Part shown: positions 24,330 through 35,234 of the stretch, piece after piece
Numbering within the stretch: the first letter of the stretch is position 1
Layout: every line of letters begins with the position of its first letter
NCBI RefSeq assembly: GCF_000152865.1
Contig: NZ_CH672390.1
Span: 2,397,468-2,461,467 of the forward strand
Reading direction: 5' to 3'
DNA length: 64,000 bases
Source: Erythrobacter sp. NAP1
GTDB lineage: Bacteria; Pseudomonadota; Alphaproteobacteria; Sphingomonadales; Sphingomonadaceae
Made by a program: the position numbers and the translations under genes
Notes under the pieces: generated by a model
The model's input: only the letters and a program-made list of their open reading frames with translations
The model's database searches: none
What the model was told of the DNA's origin: nothing

Positions 24330-25766
24330 ATGACGAGTATTGCCAAGCCTTCTGGTCAGCCCAGCGCGACCCGACTGACCTGGGGTCAGGAGCTTCGAGC
24401 CACGATAGCGCTCGCAGCACCACTGGCGCTCGCCAATCTGCTGCAGATGCTGACCTATGCGGTGGACGTGATCTTCATTGCGCGGCTTGGAGAGGATCCG
24501 CTTGCCGCCTCGACGCTTTCGGTTTCGCTGTTTGGCATGGTCTTGTGGGCGCTCACCGCCCTGACGGGAGCGGTCGCGCCGCTGATCGCAGAGGCCATCG
24601 GCGCGCGCGCCCGCACACCTCGCCCCGTCCGACGCGCGACGCGCATGGCACTGTGGCTGGCTGTCATGTCGGGCACGGCCGGAATGGGCGTGTGCCTCTT
24701 GCTGGTCCCCCTAATGGTTCTGAGCGGTCAGGACGAGGCACTGATCCCGCTAGCCAACGAGTACAACTCCATCGTCGTCTTCTCGATGATCCCGATGCTG
24801 CTTGCAGGCGTGCTGCGCAATTTCGTTTCCGCGCTGGGCCGGCCGATCTTTGCGACGCTCATCACCGCGCTCGGCATCGTGGTGAACAGCATTGCGAACT
24901 ACGCCTTCATATTCGGTAATTTCGGAGCGCCGGAGCTGGGCCTCGCGGGCGCAGCGATCGCGACCAACATCACCGCGCTGGTAGTTCTGGGTGCTTATGT
25001 GCTCGCCATCGTGACCAATCCGGCGCTCGCCCGTTATCGCATCTTCTATCGCCTGCACCGCGCCGACTGGACGCGCATGCGCCAGATCATCAGCATCGGC
25101 ACGCCGATCGCCTTCACTGTCATGGCCGAGGCAGGTATTTTCGGCGCAGCGCCGTTCCTGATGGGCATGTTCGGTCCCGCGCAGGTCGCAGGGCACGCGC
25201 TCGCAATCCAGCTTGCCGCGCTCGCCTTTCAGGTACCGTTTGGAGTGGGCCAGGCAGTGACGATCCGCGTCGGCTATTTTTACGGCGCGCGCGACCCTGT
25301 CGGCATCACGCGCGCTGGCTGGTCTGCGCTCGGGCTCAGCGTCGCCTTCATGTCGATGACAGCGGCGGCGATGGTGCTGTTCCCCGAAGCGCTTTTGTCG
25401 ATCTATGTCGACCCGCAGGCAGCGAAGAACACAGCTGTGGTCGGCTTCGCTCTGCAATTCCTCGTATTCGCCGCAGCCTTCCAACTGGTCGACGGTGTGC
25501 AGGCGGTTGCAGCAGGCGCATTGCGGGGACTGCAGGACACGCGCATCCCGATGTGGATCGCGATCTTCAGTTACTGGGTGCCGGGCATCGGCGCTGCTGT
25601 TGGCCTGGGATTCGGAGCCGGGCTTGAAGGCGTTGGTGTATGGATCGGGCTTGCCACCGGTCTCGCCTTCGCAGCCGTACTGTTGCTGTGGCGCTGGGTC
25701 TGGCGCGAGCGGCTCGGCCTGACGATCCGCGGCAAGGGCGAAGCGGTTACGCCGCTGCCCGCGTAG
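24330..25766 (+). CDS. MATE family efflux transporter
   Basis: This 478-aa protein has 12 predicted helices in two similar halves, as in NorM/MATE exporters. It contains PLALANLLQMLTYAVDVIFIARLG at helix 1-2 and a matching segment in the second half (IGTPIAFTVMAEAGIFGAAPFLMG). Such proteins expel cationic drugs or metabolites using Na+ or H+. It is divergent from the repeat protein. Its last 20 bp overlap the convergent MscS gene. ATG 24330 is the family-like start. Confidence 0.93.
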   Translation: MTSIAKPSGQPSATRLTWGQELRATIALAAPLALANLLQMLTYAVDVIFIARLGEDPLAASTLSVSLFGMVLWALTALTGAVAPLIAEAIGARARTPRPVRRATRMALWLAVMSGTAGMGVCLLLVPLMVLSGQDEALIPLANEYNSIVVFSMIPMLLAGVLRNFVSALGRPIFATLITALGIVVNSIANYAFIFGNFGAPELGLAGAAIATNITALVVLGAYVLAIVTNPALARYRIFYRLHRADWTRMRQIISIGTPIAFTVMAEAGIFGAAPFLMGMFGPAQVAGHALAIQLAALAFQVPFGVGQAVTIRVGYFYGARDPVGITRAGWSALGLSVAFMSMTAAAMVLFPEALLSIYVDPQAAKNTAVVGFALQFLVFAAAFQLVDGVQAVAAGALRGLQDTRIPMWIAIFSYWVPGIGAAVGLGFGAGLEGVGVWIGLATGLAFAAVLLLWRWVWRERLGLTIRGKGEAVTPLPA

Positions 25767-26583
25767 TCACCTCGCGCTGCGGGAACGGGATGGTCAGGCC
25801 AACCTCGTCAAACTTTGTCTTGGCCGCTTCGGTAAGGTCCCATGACAGGCCGACATAGTCAGCTGTGCTGCACCAAACGCGAAGACCAATCCCGACCGAA
25901 CTGTCGTCGAGCGAATTGACGAAAGCCTGCGGTGCGGGATCGTCCAACACGCGCTCATCCGCCTCGGCGAGGCCAAGCAGCGTCTCGCGTGCTTGCTCCA
26001 TGCTGTCGCCGTAACCGATCCCGACCACCAGCTCGAAGCGGCGCACGGGGTGGCGGTTGAAGTTGACGATCGGTTTGTTCCAGAGCTCGTTATTGGGCAT
26101 CATCACGAAGAGGCCATCGAACTGCTTGAGCTCGGTGGTGAACAGGCCGATCTGCTGCACCACACCGGTGATTGATCCCACGGTGATGGCCTCACCCACT
26201 CGGAACGGCTTCTGGATCAGGATCATGACACCAGAGGCAACATTGCTGAGCGTGCCCTGAAGCGCCAAGCCGATGGCGAGCGCCATACCACCGAGCGCTG
26301 CAATGATACTCGTGGTCTCAACCCCGAATTGCGTGAGCACTGTTACCGCAAGAAGCACCCAGAGCGCATATTTGACGAGGCTTGCAAGAAGGCTCGCGAC
26401 GCTTGCATCGAGCTTGTCGGAGCGGGTGAGCGCGTTCGAGACAAAGCGCGAAATCAATCCTGCAACCAACAAGCCGATCACCAGCACCGCAATCGCGCCG
26501 ACAATGTCCATCATGTTGAGCCGCAGCCAGACGAATATCTGTTCAGGGATAGTCAGTGCGGAAATGTCTGCATCGAATGTCAT
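25747..26583 (-). CDS. Small MscS-type mechanosensitive channel
   Basis: This 278-aa protein has the layout of E. coli MscS (286 aa). Three membrane helices occupy residues 20-120. The Gly/Ala-rich pore helix reads IIAALGGMALAIGLALQGTLSNVASGVMILIQKPFRVGE. The beta domain contains GVVQQIGLFTTELKQFDGLFVMMPNN and a C-terminal alpha-beta domain follows. It releases solutes on osmotic downshock. It overlaps the end of the MATE gene tail-to-tail by 20 bp. Confidence 0.95.
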   Translation of the reverse strand: MTFDADISALTIPEQIFVWLRLNMMDIVGAIAVLVIGLLVAGLISRFVSNALTRSDKLDASVASLLASLVKYALWVLLAVTVLTQFGVETTSIIAALGGMALAIGLALQGTLSNVASGVMILIQKPFRVGEAITVGSITGVVQQIGLFTTELKQFDGLFVMMPNNELWNKPIVNFNRHPVRRFELVVGIGYGDSMEQARETLLGLAEADERVLDDPAPQAFVNSLDDSSVGIGLRVWCSTADYVGLSWDLTEAAKTKFDEVGLTIPFPQREVTTRAAA

Positions 26584-26760
26584 TAAGTGAGAAGCCTCGG
26601 TTGATTTGTGCCGCGCGCGGTTACTCCAGCGCTGAATAGGAACGCCGCTGAATTCAGGCGGTTTCGGGAAAAGGTTCAGCGCTACCTAACGATTGGACGC
26701 GCGCTTGGCCACTGAAGCGAAAATTTGTGCCGATCCGGCCCATTTTTTTGATGAACAATC

Positions 26761-26789
26761 CTTGACTCGTGAACGCCGCGCAACCATCT
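26761..26789 (+). promoter_or_regulatory. Sigma-32-like heat-shock promoter of groESL
   Basis: CTTGACT (26761-26767) and AACCATCT (26782-26789) are separated by 14 bp. They resemble the RpoH pattern CTTGAAA/CCCCATnT and lie just upstream of the CIRCE element. Confidence 0.55.
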
Positions 26790-26798
26790 GCGCTGCCG

Positions 26799-26825
26799 CT
26801 GGCACTCTTATGCCAAGAGTGCCAA
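26799..26825. promoter_or_regulatory. CIRCE element (HrcA operator) of groESL
   Basis: CTGGCACTC, nine bases, then GAGTGCCAA: the inverted repeat of CIRCE (TTAGCACTC-N9-GAGTGCTAA) with small changes at its ends. It implies HrcA repression of groESL. Confidence 0.88.
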
Positions 26826-26861
26826 TTCGTGATTTTCAACCCAAGTAGAAAGGTCATCAAA

Positions 26862-27149
26862 ATGGCATTTCGTCCACTCCACGACCGCGTGGTGGTCCGT
26901 CGCATCGAAGCCGACACCAAGACCGCAGGCGGCATCATTATCCCCGACAGCGCCCAGGAAAAGCCCAGCGAAGGCGAAATCGTCTCCGTTGGCGAAGGCG
27001 CTCGTGACGACGCTGGCAACCGCGTCGCCATGGACGTGAAGGCTGGCGACCGCGTCCTGTTCGGCAAGTGGTCCGGCACCGAAGTCAAGATCGACGGCGA
27101 AGACCTGCTGATCATGAAGGAAAGCGACATCATGGGGATCATTGGTTGA
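26862..27149 (+). CDS. groES: Co-chaperonin GroES
   Basis: This 95-aa protein starts [20 protein letters not shown]. It contains the mobile loop [20 protein letters not shown] and ends [12 protein letters not shown]. It caps the GroEL cavity. It is first in the groESL operon, under the CIRCE element and a heat-shock-type promoter. ATG 26862 follows the family. Confidence 0.98.
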   Translation: MAFRPLHDRVVVRRIEADTKTAGGIIIPDSAQEKPSEGEIVSVGEGARDDAGNRVAMDVKAGDRVLFGKWSGTEVKIDGEDLLIMKESDIMGIIG

Positions 27150-27185
27150 GCCCTTGGGGCTGAGCCGACCCTCAACGTTTTCTAA

Positions 27186-28868
<1,683 letters not shown>

Positions 28869-28893
28869 GCCACTCACCCCCAGCCAATCCTTT

Positions 28894-28933
28894 AAAAAGG
28901 CCCCGTCGGCAACGTCCGGCGGGGCCTTTTTCG
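28894..28933 (+). terminator. Intrinsic terminator of groESL
   Basis: AAAAGGCCCCG pairs with CGGGGCCTTTT and is followed by T residues. The symmetric A and T runs mean it could also work in the other direction. Confidence 0.9.
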
Positions 28934-28992
28934 TACCTCCTTTGCAACCACGCGGCATGCTCGCGTGTAAGCGAGTAAAGGAGATCAAGATC

Positions 28993-29403
28993 ATGAAACT
29001 GCCACACAATGCGCACGTTGCCGTTGTCGATGGAGAGACTTTCCTCCTCTTCCGCAATGAAGGTCAGCTGTTCGAACCCAAACTGCGCAAGGAAGAAAGC
29101 CCTGACCTCGACGTGACCAATTTCAGCGCAGGCGTGCGCCACCAGGACGATATCGGACAGGAACTCGGCCGCACCCAGCTTGACGAACTCGCGCATGGTG
29201 CTGCGGTTGCCGAATGGCTCAGCGCAAAGGCCGTCTCGGGCGATCTGCACGATGTCCTGATTATCGCCGACCCAAAGTCGCTCGGCGAGATGCGCAACCA
29301 CTATCACGGTGAGCTCGAGAAACGCGTTGTCGGCGAAATCGACAAAACGCTGACCAACCAGCCCGTCGACGAGATCGAAAAGGCAATTGTCGCTGCCGAA
29401 TAA
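28993..29403 (+). CDS. Host attachment family protein
   Basis: This 136-aa protein matches the Host_attach family (PF10116). It starts KLPHNAHVAVVDGETFLLFRN, continues with FSAGVRHQD, and has LDELAHGAAVAEWLS and VLIIADPKSLGEMRNHYHGELEKRVVGEIDKTLTNQPVDEIEK. In plant-associated relatives the family was linked to host attachment. Its fold resembles ribosome-associated and release-factor-like (eRF1-type) proteins, so the name may mislead. It is a single-gene unit between two terminators. Confidence 0.85.
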   Translation: MKLPHNAHVAVVDGETFLLFRNEGQLFEPKLRKEESPDLDVTNFSAGVRHQDDIGQELGRTQLDELAHGAAVAEWLSAKAVSGDLHDVLIIADPKSLGEMRNHYHGELEKRVVGEIDKTLTNQPVDEIEKAIVAAE

Positions 29404-29426
29404 GCAACCATAAGCAATCATCGGGG

Positions 29427-29458
29427 ACCCCGGAGGACATTCGTCTTCCGGGGTTTTT
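29427..29458 (+). terminator. Intrinsic terminator
   Basis: ACCCCGGAGGAC and GTCTTCCGGGGT form a stem with a 4-nt loop, followed by TTTTT. Confidence 0.88.
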
Positions 29459-29537
29459 CGTTGGTCGATTGCTCCCCTTCCCAACCGTTGGCCCGTGCCG
29501 CATAACCCCTCGCAGTTTCACGTAGAGGGGAAATCCA

Positions 29538-31376
29538 TTGAAAACGAAGTTTGCAGCGCTGCTGCTCGCGTCGGTCGCGCTCGCTGGCTGCGATGCGATG
29601 ACGACGAGTACGGCGACGATCGAATGCGCCTCGACACAGACCGAATGCATCAACAGCTGGTTCGACGAGAAGTTCGAAGAAGGCCTCCAGTTCAGCCCGA
29701 TCCTCCAGACCAGCCTCGGCATCAAGACCGACTATGACAAGCTCGACGACTTCAGCGTCGCAGGCATCGAGGAGCAGGCTGCATGGGCGCGTCAGGCGCG
29801 CGCCGACATGGAAGCAAACTTCGATTATGACGAGCTGACCGACGAGGCAAAACAGTCTTACGACCTCTTCGCCGAAATGACTGCCAGCATGGAAGAGCGC
29901 ACCGAATATCTGGAGCAGGAATACATCCTTCACCAGATGCAGGGAGCGCATGCCTTCCTGCCGAGCTTCCTTTTGAGCCAGCACACGGTCGAAAGCGAAA
30001 GCGACATGGAAGCCTTTGTCGCGCGTCTGGCTGCGATGGGCACGGCGATGGACCAACTGCTCGAGCGCGCGCAAGCCAATGCCGCAGCAGGCACCCGTCC
30101 GCCGCGCTTTTCCTACGACGCGGTCATCGCGGAATCGCAAGGTCTCATCAGCGGCGCTCCATTTGATGATGGCGAACCCTCGGCACTTTGGACTGGTACG
30201 GAAGAGCGTCTCGCGAGCCTCGTCGAAGCCGGAACCATCACCGAGGAACGCGCCGACGAACTGCGTGAGGAAGCGCGCAGTGCGCTGACCGGCCAGATGG
30301 CTCCGGCATATCTGCGCGTCGTAGATTGGTTCACTGAGGATCGTCCAAACACCGCCGACGTCGCGCAGGGTGTAGGTACGCTTTCCAATGGCGAAGACTA
30401 CTACAATTATATGCTGCGCCAGATGACCACGACTGAGCTGACCGCGGACGAAATCCACGAGATCGGCCTCGCCGATGTCGCGCGTATTCGCGGCGAGATG
30501 GAAGCGATCAAGGAGCAGGTCGGGTTCGAAGGCAGCCTTCAGGACTTCTTCGTCTTCATCCGCACCGACGATCAGTTCTTCTTTTCCGACGATGAGGCAG
30601 GCGCGCAGGACTATATCGACCGCGCAACCATGCACATCAACGAGCTAACCGAACGCCTGCCCGAGTTCTTCGGCAGGCTACCCAAGGCCGAGCTTGAAGT
30701 GCGCCGGGTCGAACCGTTCCGCGAACAACCGGGCGCTGCACAGCACTACCGTCCCGGCACGCCTGACGGCTCACGCCCGGGCATCTACTATGCTCACTTG
30801 TCCGACATGACCGCGATGCCGATCCCTCCGCTTGAGGCGATCGCCTATCACGAAGGCAATCCGGGCCACCACATGCAGATCTCGATCTCGCAGGAACTTG
30901 AAGACATCCCGCGTTTCCGCACGCAGGGCAACTTCCAGAACGCCTATGTCGAAGGCTGGGCGCTTTATTCCGAGGCCCTCGCCAAGGAGATGGGCGGCTA
31001 TCAGGACCCCTATTCGGAGTTTGGCCGCCTGCAGAGCGAGATGTGGCGCGCGATCAGGCTGGTGGTCGACACCGGCATCCACTCGAAGGGCTGGACCGAG
31101 GACGAGGCCGTTGCCTACTGCCTCGAGAACTCGCCAAATCCCGAAACCGTCGCCCGCAGCGAGGTGCAACGTTACTTCGTGCTGCCGGGTCAGGCGACCG
31201 GGTACAAGATCGGCATGATCCGTATACAGGAACTGCGCGCCAAGGCCGCCGAAGAACTGGGTGACGACTTCGACATTCGCGGCTTCCACGACACCGTGCT
31301 CGATGGGGGCTCGATGCCGCTGTCCGTGCTCGAACGCCGCGTCGACAACTGGATCGCATCGGTCAAGGAAAGCTAA
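29538..31376 (+). CDS. DUF885 family lipoprotein (M32/M3-like metallopeptidase fold)
   Basis: This 612-aa protein has a lipoprotein signal (LASVALAGC, Cys18), so it is lipid-anchored in the envelope. The mature part fits DUF885. It has HEGNPGHH from residue 438, which resembles a zinc-site motif (HExxxH-like), followed by AYVEGWALYSEALAKEMG and RAIRLVVDTGIHSKGWT. Such spacing suggests a zinc-dependent peptidase, with the Glu in EGWALY as third ligand by analogy. Substrate is unknown. It shares a bidirectional terminator with the convergent DUF305-LVIVD gene. Confidence 0.88.
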   Translation: MKTKFAALLLASVALAGCDAMTTSTATIECASTQTECINSWFDEKFEEGLQFSPILQTSLGIKTDYDKLDDFSVAGIEEQAAWARQARADMEANFDYDELTDEAKQSYDLFAEMTASMEERTEYLEQEYILHQMQGAHAFLPSFLLSQHTVESESDMEAFVARLAAMGTAMDQLLERAQANAAAGTRPPRFSYDAVIAESQGLISGAPFDDGEPSALWTGTEERLASLVEAGTITEERADELREEARSALTGQMAPAYLRVVDWFTEDRPNTADVAQGVGTLSNGEDYYNYMLRQMTTTELTADEIHEIGLADVARIRGEMEAIKEQVGFEGSLQDFFVFIRTDDQFFFSDDEAGAQDYIDRATMHINELTERLPEFFGRLPKAELEVRRVEPFREQPGAAQHYRPGTPDGSRPGIYYAHLSDMTAMPIPPLEAIAYHEGNPGHHMQISISQELEDIPRFRTQGNFQNAYVEGWALYSEALAKEMGGYQDPYSEFGRLQSEMWRAIRLVVDTGIHSKGWTEDEAVAYCLENSPNPETVARSEVQRYFVLPGQATGYKIGMIRIQELRAKAAEELGDDFDIRGFHDTVLDGGSMPLSVLERRVDNWIASVKES

Positions 31377-31397
31377 GGCGACAAGGCCTGGCGAATG

Positions 31398-31434
31398 AAA
31401 AAGGGCGGGGTAGCGTCTGGCTACCCGCCCTTTC
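31398..31434. terminator. Bidirectional terminator
   Basis: GGGCGGG(G)TAGC and GCTACCCGCCC form a long stem flanked by AAA and TTT runs, between two convergent genes. Confidence 0.85.
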
Positions 31435-31459
31435 CTATTGGGCTTGTTAAATGCGTCGG

Positions 31460-33826
31460 TCAGCCGCCCGAGCGGCTCGCCTCGGCTGCTTCGATATCCG
31501 CTTCCGACCAGATGACCTGTGTCTGGGTCTGCGGATTGAAGCGCGTGTTGGCATAGGATGCCGCTTCGGCCGCAGCGATCTCGGCAGCGGTCAGGTACTC
31601 GCTCGGCTCGAGCGCGAACACGTCGAGGCCGCGCGTGATCTCAGTTCCGTAGATGCGGCCATTGTACCAGTAGGATGACCAGAAACCGCCGACGACGAGC
31701 TGTTCGTCATCAATCGCGCCGCGATCGAAGTAGGCAATCTCCGTCGGGTTCGCGCTGTCGGTGAAGTCCATCACGCTGATGCCGCCCTGGTACCAGCTTT
31801 GCACGAAGATATCACGGCCGGGGACCGGAACGATCGAACCGTTGTGAGCAACGCAGTTTTCGTACTCACCCTGCGGTCCGGGCATCTTGTAGTGGCTGCG
31901 GAATTCGAGCTTGCCGTCGACGATGTCGTAGATCGCGTTCGCGCCCCAGGTCATCGGGTCCGACGCCTTGCAACGCGGGCGGCCACCGCCGCCCCATTCG
32001 TCGGTGAAGATGACTTTGGTGCCGTCATTGTTGAACGTGGCCGAGTGCCAGTAGGCAAAGCCCTTGTCGAACACGGCATCGGTGCGGACCGGGTTGTAAG
32101 GGTCCGAGATGTCCATGAGGATGCCGTTGCCCGAGCATGCGCCAGCCGCGATGTTCAGCGACGGGAACACGGTGATGTCGTGGCACTGGTTGGTCTGACG
32201 CGTGTTCTGCGCGCCGTCCTCGATCTCGCCGCCTTCCCAGAGGCCTGCGATCTCGCCAGTGCTTTCGTCAGCGAAAACACGCGGGCTGCTGACGATGCGA
32301 GCGGCTGCCGGATTGGCGACCGGGATTTCGATCACGTCGATGCTAAACAGCGCAGTGCGCGAGTCCGAACGGTTGGCGATGCAACGCTCAAGCTCTTCGG
32401 TCTTGCGAACGCTCGACGTGCCCGAATTGTAGACGATGATCTTTTCAGCGTCCGCGCTCACGACCGAGTGCGTGTGGCTGCCGCGGCAGGTCTGGACCTG
32501 GCCGACCTGGCGAACGGCAGTCAGGTCCGAGATGTCGAAGATGCGAAGGCCGCGGAAACGTTCTTCGCTGACATCGCCTTCGACGCCCTGCAGGCCGCAA
32601 TCGACGCGGCCACGGGTCTGCTCGACGCTCATCACAAGGAGGTTGCCGACGACCGAAACGTCGCCCTGACCACCCGGACACACGACCGAGGAGAGCAAAT
32701 TGGGCACACCATCATCGCCGAGGCGGTAGATGTTGAAGCCGTGATAATTGCCGGTGACCATGATGTCGTCGAAGAACGCCATGTCGGTGTTGGCAAAGTC
32801 GAGGAGCGGCGAACGCTCGGCGAACTGAGTGAGACTCTCACCATCCTCGTCGGGTTCAGCGATCTCGTTGTCAGCGCCTTCCGGGTCGGCTTCGACCGCG
32901 ACGACATCGGATTCGCTGGCATCGATCAGGTTCGCTTCGGCCTCGGCCTCCAGCGCATCGTCCACTTCTTCCTCACGCGGCGGAACCACGGCGCGCAGGT
33001 CAGCCGGGTTTTCCGGGTTGAAGAAACCGGCGGGCTTGGGAAGTGAGACGACCTTACGCAGGTTCCAGATCGCTTCGCCTGCATCGGCAAAGCCGGGCTT
33101 CAGGCCTGCGCGCGGATCGTCCGAGAGGCTCGCAAGGATCTTGTCCATGCGCTCAATTTCAGAGCTCTGGTCGTTGTCGATATCTCCGACAAAGCGGAAC
33201 AGGATCGGATCGGCGGCGCTGCCCGGTTGACGCAGCAGTTCCTCGGTCATGTCGATCGCGCCTTCGTGGTGCGCGATCATCAGGGTGAGGAACATGCGGT
33301 CGAAATCGCTGCCTTCGAGTGTGGCAAGCTGCGCCATCTGCTCAGGCGTTGCCATCCCAGCCATCGTGGAATGGTCAACCATCGCATGGTTCGAGTGGTC
33401 CATGCCCGAGTGGTCCATGCCGGAATGATCCATACCGGCCATCACGGTCTTTTCACCGCGAGCCGCCAGCCATTCGTTCATGAACTCGATCTCGTCAGCC
33501 TGGCTGGCGAGGATCTTGTCAGCGATCGTCACGACTTCTTCGTTGTTGGTGCGATCGGCAACAAGCTGCGCCATCTCTACCGCCTGCTGGTGATGGACAA
33601 TCATGCCCTGCAGGAATGCGACATCGGCATTGATGTAGCTAGACTTGGCGATCTCGCTTGCTTCGTCTGCGCTCAGGGTCTTGCTTGCCTGTCCGGGCGC
33701 GCCCGGTTGGACGATGGGAGCGGTCTGAGCCATGGCGAGGCTCGAACCGGTCAGAAGCATGGCGGTAACAAAAGAGCGCGTGCCAATAATGGCCGCACGC
33801 TCAGCGGCATTACGTGTGATTTTCAT
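31460..33826 (-). CDS. DUF305-LVIVD repeat fusion protein
   Basis: This 788-aa exported protein has a signal peptide, with cleavage near AMAQ at residue 34. Residues 60-235 form a DUF305 domain with two HH motifs (MIVHHQQAVEMA 75-86 and MIAHHEGAIDMT 183-194). Between them is a His/Met-rich stretch with repeats of GMDHS (131-155). An acidic linker (about 285-332) leads to a beta-propeller region (340-770) with LVIVD-type phrases such as LRIFDISDLTAVRQVGQVQT and ISVMDFTDSANPTEIAYFDRG. DUF305 proteins are often tied to copper or other metals. A role in metal handling is possible but inferred. ATG 33826 is preferred over the longer frame. Confidence 0.85.
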   Translation of the reverse strand: MKITRNAAERAAIIGTRSFVTAMLLTGSSLAMAQTAPIVQPGAPGQASKTLSADEASEIAKSSYINADVAFLQGMIVHHQQAVEMAQLVADRTNNEEVVTIADKILASQADEIEFMNEWLAARGEKTVMAGMDHSGMDHSGMDHSNHAMVDHSTMAGMATPEQMAQLATLEGSDFDRMFLTLMIAHHEGAIDMTEELLRQPGSAADPILFRFVGDIDNDQSSEIERMDKILASLSDDPRAGLKPGFADAGEAIWNLRKVVSLPKPAGFFNPENPADLRAVVPPREEEVDDALEAEAEANLIDASESDVVAVEADPEGADNEIAEPDEDGESLTQFAERSPLLDFANTDMAFFDDIMVTGNYHGFNIYRLGDDGVPNLLSSVVCPGGQGDVSVVGNLLVMSVEQTRGRVDCGLQGVEGDVSEERFRGLRIFDISDLTAVRQVGQVQTCRGSHTHSVVSADAEKIIVYNSGTSSVRKTEELERCIANRSDSRTALFSIDVIEIPVANPAAARIVSSPRVFADESTGEIAGLWEGGEIEDGAQNTRQTNQCHDITVFPSLNIAAGACSGNGILMDISDPYNPVRTDAVFDKGFAYWHSATFNNDGTKVIFTDEWGGGGRPRCKASDPMTWGANAIYDIVDGKLEFRSHYKMPGPQGEYENCVAHNGSIVPVPGRDIFVQSWYQGGISVMDFTDSANPTEIAYFDRGAIDDEQLVVGGFWSSYWYNGRIYGTEITRGLDVFALEPSEYLTAAEIAAAEAASYANTRFNPQTQTQVIWSEADIEAAEASRSGG

Positions 33827-34113
33827 GTCAGTCCCTGTTCGCGAAAATAGGTCGGCCTTGCTTGCCGGATGCCGCTTGACAGTCAAGGGGTCTCCCAGAG
33901 CAACCGGTCAAGCATCGACGAAGGCACAACAGGAACCTTTCAAGCGCCGAGATGTTCCGGTTTCAGGGCGTATAGTGAGCGCAGACTGGAATCTGGCGCG
34001 TGCGCCGCACAATTCATCGCACGCGGCGAATCGAGTGCTTGCCGCGACGAATCCGCCCGATCAAGACTGCGCAATTAAGGCCCCGCTAACCCTGTTAGGA
34101 GTATTTACCGCTG

Positions 34114-35136
34114 ATGGCTCTCAGACATCGCTCCCGGATTTTTGGTCTCGTCGCCGCCCTTGCCGCGACTTTCTCCGCCACCGCGAATGCGCAGACCAAC
34201 GAGCTCCAGGCGAACTTTGACGATGCTTTCGGCACCGAGATGCGTGCGCCCGAGACGTTCGAGGCGATTTATGCGAACAGTTTCGAACAGCGCATTGCTG
34301 AACTCGCCGACGGGGATCGCGGTCGCATCGGCGTTGCCGCGCTCGACCTCGCGACAGGCGAAAGCGTTGCAGTCCTGGGCGACCAGCTCTTTCCCATGGC
34401 ATCGACCAGCAAGATCGCAGTCGCTGCGACTTATCTGGAGATGGTCGAGCAGAACAAATACTCGCTCACCTCGGAATTCCCGCTGTTGATTCCGATCCGC
34501 TCGGCGAAATTCTCATCTCCCGCCGCTCCAGTGCGCAGGGGCAACTACATGCCCGCAATCGACCTCATCGAGATCATGATCACGCGCTCAAGCAATCCGG
34601 CGACTGACGCACTTCTTGCTGCGGTGGGCGGGCCTGAGAAAGTGAATGACTGGATGCGCCGTCAGGGCATTACCGATTTCTCGATCGACCGTGACATCGC
34701 AACGCTCGTACGCGACGATGGGGAGTACGATCCGGCGAACTGGATCGACCCGCGTGACGCGGCCACCCCGCGCGCGATGGTGCGCCTGCTTCAAGGACTT
34801 TATCGCGGCGATTTCCTGTCGGACCAGAGCCGTCAGGTGCTGCTTGGTGCGATGAGCCGCACGGTCACTGGCCGTCGCCGTATCCCCGCCAATATGCCTG
34901 ACGAAGCAGTGGTGAGCCACAAGACCGGCTCGCTCAACAACACGTCGAGCGATATCGGCATCATCGAATCTCCCGATGGCCGAGCGATTGCCGTTGCTAT
35001 TTACGTCACCGGGCAAGGCACCCGCCGCAATCGAGAAGCGCGCATCGCGTCGATTGCGCGCGCGCTCTACGATGGCTTCGCAGCCCGAGCGCGCCAGAAC
35101 CGCAACTGGACTTCGGCACCGCGCACCGGCGGCTGA
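34114..35136 (+). CDS. Class A beta-lactamase-like serine hydrolase
   Basis: This 340-aa protein has a signal peptide (cleavage near NAQT, residue 27). It carries the serine-hydrolase motifs in order: STSK (Ser97, Lys100), SSN (159-161) in place of SDN, and KTG (270-272). The class A landmark ATPRAM follows the omega loop. That loop differs from true class A enzymes: no clear ExxLN, but EYDPAN (204-209), and fewer residues to the conserved Asp. It may be a penicillin-binding-like hydrolase or a divergent beta-lactamase. Resistance cannot be claimed. It stands alone, with a terminator downstream. Confidence 0.82.
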   Translation: MALRHRSRIFGLVAALAATFSATANAQTNELQANFDDAFGTEMRAPETFEAIYANSFEQRIAELADGDRGRIGVAALDLATGESVAVLGDQLFPMASTSKIAVAATYLEMVEQNKYSLTSEFPLLIPIRSAKFSSPAAPVRRGNYMPAIDLIEIMITRSSNPATDALLAAVGGPEKVNDWMRRQGITDFSIDRDIATLVRDDGEYDPANWIDPRDAATPRAMVRLLQGLYRGDFLSDQSRQVLLGAMSRTVTGRRRIPANMPDEAVVSHKTGSLNNTSSDIGIIESPDGRAIAVAIYVTGQGTRRNREARIASIARALYDGFAARARQNRNWTSAPRTGG

Positions 35137-35160
35137 GGCCCAATTACAAATCGCCCATAG

Positions 35161-35198
35161 AAAAAGGCGGCGCCCGGTTGGACGCCGCCTTTTCTTTT
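35161..35198. terminator. Bidirectional terminator
   Basis: AAAAGGCGGCG and CGCCGCCTTTT form a perfect 11-bp stem, followed by CTTTT. It serves the serine hydrolase and, in reverse, the small acidic lipoprotein. Confidence 0.88.
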
Positions 35199-35234
35199 GC
35201 ATTGCCTAGAAGGCGATGATGCAAGCTTAAGCGA

